From: Saccharothrix syringae
Lineage (GTDB): Bacteria > Actinomycetota > Actinomycetes > Mycobacteriales > Pseudonocardiaceae
Reading direction: 5' to 3'
Assembly (NCBI RefSeq): GCF_009498035.1
Contig: NZ_CP034550.1
Location: 496,001-560,000 of the forward strand
DNA: 64,000 nucleotides
The position numbers and the translations under genes were made by a program. This document shows, one piece after another, positions 59,371 through 64,000 of the stretch; within the stretch, counting starts at the first letter, position 1, and every line of letters begins with the position of its first letter. The notes under the pieces were generated by a model. The model did no database searches. It had not been told where the DNA came from and saw nothing but the letters and a program-made list of their open reading frames with translations.

Positions 59371-61130
59371 GCCGCCACCTCCTCGTCGTCCATGGTCGCC
59401 AGCAGGTGCCGGTAGACCGGGTCCCCGTCCAGCAGCTGCGCGTGCGTGCCGACCGCCGCGATCCGGCCGTCGACCAGCACCGCCACCCGGTCGGCCAGCT
59501 GCACCGTGCTCGGCCGGTGCGCCACCACCAGCGCGGTCACGCCCTTGAGCACGCGCCGCAGCGCCGCCTCCACCTCGGCCTCGGTGTGCACGTCCAGCGC
59601 GGACAGCGGGTCGTCCAGCACCAGCACGGCGGGCCGCCCGACCACCGCGCGCGCCAGCGCCAACCGCTGCCGCTGGCCGCCCGACAGCGACAGGCCCTGC
59701 TCGCCGATGCGGGTGTCCAGGCCCCACGGCAGCGCGTCGACGAACTCCTCCGCCCGCGCCACCCGCAGCGCCTCGCGCACCCGCGCCTCGTCCACCCCGG
59801 CCGCGCCCAGCGCCACGTTCTCGGTCACGCTCGCCGAGAACAGGATCGGCTCCTCGAACGCGGTGCCCACCACCCGCCGCAGCTCGGCCAGGTCCAGGTC
59901 GCGCACGTCCACCCCGTCGACGGTCACCCGACCGCGGGTCACGTCGGCCAGCCGCGGCACCAGCGCGGTCACCGTCGTCTTGCCCGAGCCGGTCGCGCCG
60001 ACCAGCGCCACCGTCTCACCCGGCCGCAGCTCCAGGTCCACGCCGCGCAGCACCTCGTGCTCGGCGCCGGGGTGGCGGAAGTGGACGCCCTCGAACCGGA
60101 CGTGCCCGCGCACCGGCGAGGGCAGCGGCACGGGCTCGGCGGGCGAGGTGATCGCCACGGGCGTGTCGACCACCTCGAAGTACCGCTCCAGTGCCGACGC
60201 GGTCGAGTTCGTCTCCGCCAGCAACCACCCGATCGAGTCAACCGGCCAGCGCAGGTAGGCACTGACCGTGACGGCGGCGACGAGCGTGCCGACGGTGACC
60301 GCGCCGTCCGCGATGCCGACCGCCCCGAACGCCAACTGGCCGGCGATGCCCAGCTCGGGCAGCACGATCAGCACCGCCCACAGCGCCGCGAACACGCGCA
60401 CCTTCGCGATCTCGGTCTCCCGCAGCTCACGCGCCTGCCGCAGGAACCGCCCGGTCAGGTGCGGGCCCCGGCCGAACGCCTTGAGCACCCGGATGCCCAG
60501 CACCGACTCCTCGACCACCGTGGTCAGGTCGCCCGACTGGTCCTGCGCCCGCCGCGCCACCACCTTGAACCGGGACTCGAACAGGTAGGACAGGGCCACC
60601 AGCGGCAGCGTGGAGGCCAGCACGATCCCGCCCAGCACCGGCGAGAGCCAGAACAGCACCCCCAGCCCCAGCACCACCACCAGGCTGTTGACCACCAGGA
60701 AGATCAGCGCGAACCCCACGAACCGGCGAACCTGCGTCAGGTCGGTCGTGGCGCGGGACAGCAGCTGCCCCGACTGCCACCGGTCGTGGAAGGAGACGGG
60801 CAGGTCCTGCAGGTGGTGGTACAGCTCCGCCCGCATCCGCGCCTCCACCCCCGCCGCAGGCCCGGCGATCAGCTTGCGGCGGGCGTAGAACAGGCCCGCC
60901 TCGGCACAGCCCAGCAGCACCACCAGCCCGACGAGCAGCGGCAACCCGCTCAGGTCGCGGGCGGCGATCGGGCCGTCCACGATGCGTTGGGTGATCAGCG
61001 GGATGCCCAGGCCGCACGTCATGGCCAGCAGGGTCGCCACCATGGCGAGCACGATCGGCGTGCGCACGGGCTTGAGGTACGGCCACAACCGGCGCACCGT
61101 CGCCGCCGTGGAAGTACGTTCTTCCGACAC
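59367..61130 (-). CDS. Heterodimeric ABC exporter subunit 1 (degenerate Walker B)
   Basis: A 587-residue permease-ATPase fusion beginning MSEERTSTAATVRRLWPYLK. Six helices precede the ATPase: Walker A GATGSGKTTVTALV, signature LSGGQRQRL, Walker B VLVLDDPLSALD, in which Asp stands at the position of the catalytic Glu. This is the classical degenerate-site partner. The pair could export a lipid, peptide or drug; no substrate gene is nearby. ATG at 61130. Confidence 0.93.
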   Translation of the reverse strand: MSEERTSTAATVRRLWPYLKPVRTPIVLAMVATLLAMTCGLGIPLITQRIVDGPIAARDLSGLPLLVGLVVLLGCAEAGLFYARRKLIAGPAAGVEARMRAELYHHLQDLPVSFHDRWQSGQLLSRATTDLTQVRRFVGFALIFLVVNSLVVVLGLGVLFWLSPVLGGIVLASTLPLVALSYLFESRFKVVARRAQDQSGDLTTVVEESVLGIRVLKAFGRGPHLTGRFLRQARELRETEIAKVRVFAALWAVLIVLPELGIAGQLAFGAVGIADGAVTVGTLVAAVTVSAYLRWPVDSIGWLLAETNSTASALERYFEVVDTPVAITSPAEPVPLPSPVRGHVRFEGVHFRHPGAEHEVLRGVDLELRPGETVALVGATGSGKTTVTALVPRLADVTRGRVTVDGVDVRDLDLAELRRVVGTAFEEPILFSASVTENVALGAAGVDEARVREALRVARAEEFVDALPWGLDTRIGEQGLSLSGGQRQRLALARAVVGRPAVLVLDDPLSALDVHTEAEVEAALRRVLKGVTALVVAHRPSTVQLADRVAVLVDGRIAAVGTHAQLLDGDPVYRHLLATMDDEEVAA

Positions 61131-61222
61131 GAGTCCCCCTCCGGTCTCACCCCGACGTTACGAAGGCGGACCACCGGTCGGCATCCTGTTTTCCCGTCCC
61201 CGAGCCTGCAGGCTCGACCCAG

Positions 61223-61462
61223 GTGGAGGTCAAGGTGGAGGTGCGGTTCCTGCGCGCGGAGCCCGCGATGGCGTACCCGAAGGGCCGACTGCTGGCGGTG
61301 AGAGGCGGCCGGCTCCACGTCCTGGCCCCCGACGGCTGGGACCCGGTGGGAGGCCCCCGACCCGAGGGGGCGCGCCCGATCACCCGAACGGAGGCAGAGG
61401 AGTGGTGCCGGTACGAAGGGGTGGACCCCGAAGTGCTGAACACCGTCCCCGGGCCGGCCTAG
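61223..61462 (+). CDS. Small hypothetical protein, 79 residues
   Basis: A short, soluble, basic-acidic protein, MEVKVEVRFLRAEPAMAYPK ... GVDPEVLNTVPGPA, with no known domain. It starts at GTG 61223 with a weak CAGGTGGAG upstream; the GTG at 61235 is also possible. Its 3' end overlaps the stop of the convergent membrane-protein gene by 4 bases. Confidence 0.55.
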   Translation: MEVKVEVRFLRAEPAMAYPKGRLLAVRGGRLHVLAPDGWDPVGGPRPEGARPITRTEAEEWCRYEGVDPEVLNTVPGPA

Positions 61463-61887
61463 TCCCGCCGCAGCGCCGAAGGCGACGTGATCAACCCGGC
61501 GACCCCGTAACTGGCTCCCGCCAGCAGGACGAGCACGGTCCACCTGTCGCCGACCCCGGAGAACCGCTCCGGCACCCCCGAGTAGTACGCGACCCCCAGC
61601 AGAACGGGCCCGCACAACACCACGGGCCACACCGGCCGCACCCGGAGCAACCACAACAACGGCCCGGCCAACAACGCGCTCAACACCAACGCCACCGGCA
61701 ACCCGACCACCACCAGCAACAGGAACTCGCCCATCCCGGTGCCCTCGACCACCCGGTCGAACACCCCGGTCCGGTAAGCCCGGACCCAGGCGAACAACAA
61801 CGCGGCGCCCACGACAGCGGACACCACCACCCGCACCAGAACCCTGAACGCGAACCCGCCCGCACCGGGCCCCGACGAGTCACCCAC
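61459..61887 (-). CDS. Small membrane protein, four helices
   Basis: A 142-residue hydrophobic protein (VVVSAVVGAALLFAWVRAYR; LLLVVVGLPVALVLSALLAG; VVLCGPVLLGVAYYSGVPER). No family recognised. It overlaps the start of its neighbour by 8 bases. Both are probably products of one duplication and co-translated. Confidence 0.6.
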   Translation of the reverse strand: MGDSSGPGAGGFAFRVLVRVVVSAVVGAALLFAWVRAYRTGVFDRVVEGTGMGEFLLLVVVGLPVALVLSALLAGPLLWLLRVRPVWPVVLCGPVLLGVAYYSGVPERFSGVGDRWTVLVLLAGASYGVAGLITSPSALRRD

Positions 61888-62248
61888 GACGAACAGGATG
61901 ACGAGCCGTCACCGGCGAGGCCAGCGCGAACCCCAACGCCCCCGCCACCACCGCCCCGGCGGGCACGTTCACCCACACCGTCAACAAGCTCAACACGGCC
62001 GCGAACGTCACCCCCACCGCCGAAAACCCCAACGGCCGCTCCTGCCGCAACAGCAAGAACAACAACCACCCCACCAACACGCCGACGGCCAGGCTCACCG
62101 GAATCGACACCAGCCCCAACCCGAGGCAGTCCCAGTCGTCCTTGGAGCACACCACCCCGGCCGCGATGAACTCGCGCACCCCCCACCAGCCCGCGCCCAG
62201 CAAAGCGCCGACCAGCACCCCGACCACCAGTCGCCCCACCACCCCCAC
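61880..62248 (-). CDS. Small membrane protein related to its downstream neighbour
   Basis: A 122-residue hydrophobic protein: MGVVGRLVVGVLVGALLGAG, a loop VCSKDDWDCLGLGLVSIPVS with two cysteines, then VGVLVGWLLFLLLRQERP and a C-terminal helix pair. It resembles the following gene product in plan (RVLVR/VGVLV, then SIPV/GLPVALVLS segments). Its start is 93 bp from the 22-bp repeat array. Confidence 0.6.
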   Translation of the reverse strand: MGVVGRLVVGVLVGALLGAGWWGVREFIAAGVVCSKDDWDCLGLGLVSIPVSLAVGVLVGWLLFLLLRQERPLGFSAVGVTFAAVLSLLTVWVNVPAGAVVAGALGFALASPVTARHPVRRG

Positions 62249-62340
62249 CGGTTACCCGACCACCGGGAACACCACACCCAGGACGTGAGCGCGGCACCGA
62301 CCAGGAACGCGCCACCACCCCCAGCCCAAAACCCACCGCC

Positions 62341-62560
62341 GGCCTGTCCGAGTGGAGGACACGCGGTGCCGGACCGGAGGACACGCGGTGTCCGAGTGGA
62401 GGACACGCCGGTGCTGAACGTAGAACTCGGGGGCCCGGAACGTTCGACACGAGGGTCCTGAAGGTTCGACTCGCGCGGCTTGAACGCATGACACGCCCGA
62501 CCTGAGCGCATGACACGCCCGACCTGAGCGCATGACACGCCGGTGCTGAACGCATGACAC
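62341..62560 (-). repeat. 22-bp GTGTC repeat array, ten contiguous units
   Basis: Ten units on the minus strand, exactly 220 bp, with 5-mers GACAC, GACTC or AACTC at 62358, 62380, 62402, 62424, 62446, 62468, 62490, 62512, 62534 and 62556. Read along the minus strand, the opening words are GTGTCATGC four times, GAGTCGAAC, GTGTCGAAC, GAGTTCTAC, then GTGTCCTCC three times, so types are grouped in blocks. Confidence 0.9.
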
Positions 62561-62592
62561 GCCGGGAGGACGCTGGGTCCGGTGGGGCCGGC

Positions 62593-62731
62593 GGGCCCCG
62601 ATTTGACATGGGTTCGAGTGCCATAGGCTGGTCGGAGCCGGCAGGCTCGGCGGGACGCTTTTCCCCGCCGTGCCTGTCGGCTGCGGCCTGCCTCCGGTGC
62701 TCGTAAGGGCCCCATGTCAAATCGAGGCCCC
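62593..62731. repeat. Long imperfect palindrome (139 bp)
   Basis: Outer arms of 14 identical bases, CGATTTGACATGGG (62599-62612) and its reverse complement (62711-62724), with GGGCCC/AGGCCCC flanks. Inner arms are GCCGGCAGGC-t-CGGCGGG (62637-62654) and its partner (62664-62681), 16 of 18 positions paired, around the loop ACGCTTTTC. The whole folds as one long hairpin. Just downstream of the 22-bp array and upstream of the sepH terminator. Confidence 0.7.
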
Positions 62732-62792
62732 ACGCGACCCAGGCGATCAAGCAAGATCGACTGGAGAGACCGGAAGACGGAAGAGGCGGAGT

Positions 62793-62830
62793 GCGAAGGG
62801 GCCCCCGCCGGCAGGCGGGGGCCCCTTCGC
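62793..62830 (-). terminator. Very strong hairpin terminator after sepH
   Basis: A 17-bp perfect stem GCGAAGGGGCCCCCGCC/GGCGGGGGCCCCTTCGC with loop GGCA, 31 bases beyond the sepH stop. There is no T-run, but the stem is among the longest in the window. Confidence 0.75.
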
Positions 62831-62860
62831 AAGATCAACGCAGAAGATCAACCGAGAGAA

Positions 62861-63796
62861 TCAGCCCCGGTTGGAGCGGACTCCCAGCAGCACGTCCTCC
62901 CAGGACGGCACGATCGGGTGGTTCTTCTTCCCGCGCTTCGGAGGCTCCTTCCGGGCCGCGGCACCCTGCTTCGCCGAAGCCGCCGGCTGAGGGGGCACCG
63001 GAGGAACCGGCACCGGCTCCTCCACCACCGGCGCGGGCACGACCTCGGGCTCCGGCTCGACCACGGGAGGCGGCGCGACCGGCTCCTCCCGGACCAGGAT
63101 CTCGGGCTCCCCGAGCACCCCCGACCCGGCGAGACCGGCCGAAGCCGGCTTCTCCAGCTCCAGGGCCGCCCGAGCCAACTGCGTCACCGGCCGCAAACTG
63201 CGCAACCCGCGATTCGGGTTCGGGTCCATCAGGTCCACGGCCGCGTCGTCCAGCGCCGTCACCGTGCCACCCTGCACACCGGGGTGGAACGCCCAGTGGG
63301 CCCGGTTGTCCGACCGCCCCGCCCGCCAGTGCAGCTGCACGACCCACCGGCCGTCCTCACCGCGCCACGAGTCCCAGCTGACGTCGGCGTAGTCCTGCCC
63401 CCGCAACCCGAACGAGTGCGCCACGACCTCGCCCAACGTCTGCACGTCGGGCCCGTCCTCGCGCACCGGGTGCGCCCGCTGCGCCAGCTCGGCCGTCCGC
63501 GACCGCTCCAGCAGCACCGGGTAGGCGAACCGCTCGACCCGGTGCTTGGGGATCCCCGCGGCCAGCGCGACCTGCTCCACCGACTCGCCGGCGCGGATGC
63601 GGGCCTGGATCTCCCGCGGCCGCATCTGGCTCTCGGTCTCGACCTCGATCTGCCCCAGCCGGGTGAGGTCGCCGCGGGCCGCCGCCCGCAGCCGCTCGTC
63701 CGCGGGCAGCACGAAGCGCTCGCCGCGTTCCGGGTCTTCGAGGAGGACGGTCTTGCCGTCGTCTTCGAGCCCGATGACCCGCAACGCTCGCATCAT
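62861..63796 (-). CDS. sepH: Septation protein SepH (DUF3071)
   Basis: A 311-residue cell division protein. The N-terminal DUF3071 domain (MRALRVIGLEDDGKTVLLED; LGQIEVETESQMRPREIQAR; AGIPKHRVERFAYPVLLERS) contains an HTH-like element. A Pro/Val/Glu-rich linker follows. The conserved C-terminal stretch KKNHPIVPSWEDVLLGVRS is the SepH hallmark. SepH promotes FtsZ assembly in actinobacteria. Start at ATG 63796 or 63793. Corresponds to Rv0883c. Confidence 0.94.
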   Translation of the reverse strand: MMRALRVIGLEDDGKTVLLEDPERGERFVLPADERLRAAARGDLTRLGQIEVETESQMRPREIQARIRAGESVEQVALAAGIPKHRVERFAYPVLLERSRTAELAQRAHPVREDGPDVQTLGEVVAHSFGLRGQDYADVSWDSWRGEDGRWVVQLHWRAGRSDNRAHWAFHPGVQGGTVTALDDAAVDLMDPNPNRGLRSLRPVTQLARAALELEKPASAGLAGSGVLGEPEILVREEPVAPPPVVEPEPEVVPAPVVEEPVPVPPVPPQPAASAKQGAAARKEPPKRGKKNHPIVPSWEDVLLGVRSNRG

Positions 63797-63956
63797 GGCC
63801 TCCCGGTTGGCTCACCTCGCCGAGTACGCAACGCTAATGCGGCGCGCCGCCTTGACGCGGGAGGCTCGCCGTGTTCACCGATATCTTCGTGTGATCTTGC
63901 CGTATGTCGCCGGGGTCCGCACGTTCGTTACCCGAAGATTCACCCCACCACGCGGC

Positions 63957-63990
63957 GAGGGGCCTCCCGGGCACGCCCGGGAGGCCCCTC
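63957..63990. terminator. Hairpin at the right edge of the window
   Basis: A 16-bp stem GAGGGGCCTCCCGGGC/GCCCGGGAGGCCCCTC with a two-base gap, probably the terminator of a gene beyond the window (serC follows sepH on the minus strand in M. tuberculosis). The 63797-63956 interval upstream of sepH holds no gene and presumably its promoter. Confidence 0.65.
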
Positions 63991-64000
63991 CGACCGGCAC

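Noticed and set aside
62341..62560. CRISPR array
   Set aside because: Units follow each other with no spacers, the word differences are not spacer-like, and there are no cas genes.

Overview
The window is very GC-rich (roughly 73-75%), uses GTG starts heavily and is full of GTGA stop/start overlaps. It encodes actinobacterial markers: SepH, DUF2530, DUF2537, DUF2771, DUF3027, a cvnABCD 'conservon', an Rpf with LysM, and a mycothiol-dependent-enzyme family protein. It is a chromosomal segment of an actinomycete, most likely Pseudonocardiaceae of the Saccharothrix/Actinosynnema/Lentzea type; the genus is inferred. From memory, the gene content from about 15.8 kb to the right end follows the order of M. 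tuberculosis Rv0861c-Rv0883c (ercc3, helicase-associated protein, moaC-mog-moaE, rpfA, moaD-moaA, YccF protein, cspB, DUF2771, MFS, DUF3027, DUF2530, MarR, SpoU methylase, DUF2537, sepH). Blocks absent from that locus are interleaved with it.

Layout. 0-1.9 kb: end of a sugar ABC permease and a GH20 hexosaminidase. 1.9-4.0 kb: PspC protein, a quinone-oxidoreductase-like gene and a divergent AraC regulator. 4.0-11.5 kb: a tightly overlapped molybdenum-hydroxylase operon (coxD-coxE-coxF-coxS-coxL-coxM-coxG), with the form II CoxL loop AYRGAGR. 11.5-15.7 kb: CapA lipoprotein, two adjacent decayed genes (an alpha/beta hydrolase and an ECF sigma factor, each with an internal deletion), menC and a membrane protein. 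15.8-20.1 kb: XPB helicase and three related single-pass secreted-domain proteins. 20.1-26.6 kb: orphan NMT1-type lipoprotein and the cvnABCD conservon. 27-35.4 kb: helicase-associated protein, NAD-malic enzyme, molybdopterin genes moaC-mog-moaE and moaA-moaD around an rpf gene. 35.5-46 kb: MarR, HAD phosphatases, metallophosphatase, oxidoreductase, TetR, cold-shock protein, MFS and others. 46.2-49 kb: a large HSP90/sacsin-like ATPase. 49.2-57.3 kb: purine permease, MarR, MFS, glutamate-cysteine-ligase-like enzyme, RNA methyltransferase. 57.5-61.1 kb: a heterodimeric ABC exporter. 61.2-63.8 kb: small membrane proteins and sepH.

The most unusual signals lie between genes. (1) A dispersed repeat with an exact 22-bp period, each unit opening with GTGTC (or GAGTC) followed by one of a few 4-letter words (ATGC, GAAC, CTCC), forms arrays at 14.1, 29.4-29.6, 49.1-49.2 and 62.3-62.6 kb. 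(2) A near-consensus DtxR/IdeR iron box at 52982-53000 is followed within about 45 bp by a 13-bp terminator hairpin and a T-run, with no convincing gene between: a candidate iron-regulated small RNA. (3) A long imperfect palindrome at 62593-62731. (4) GC-rich 14-15-bp tandem arrays. (5) A CRP-type palindrome at the head of a long rpf leader. The moa genes could supply the molybdopterin that the cox enzyme needs.
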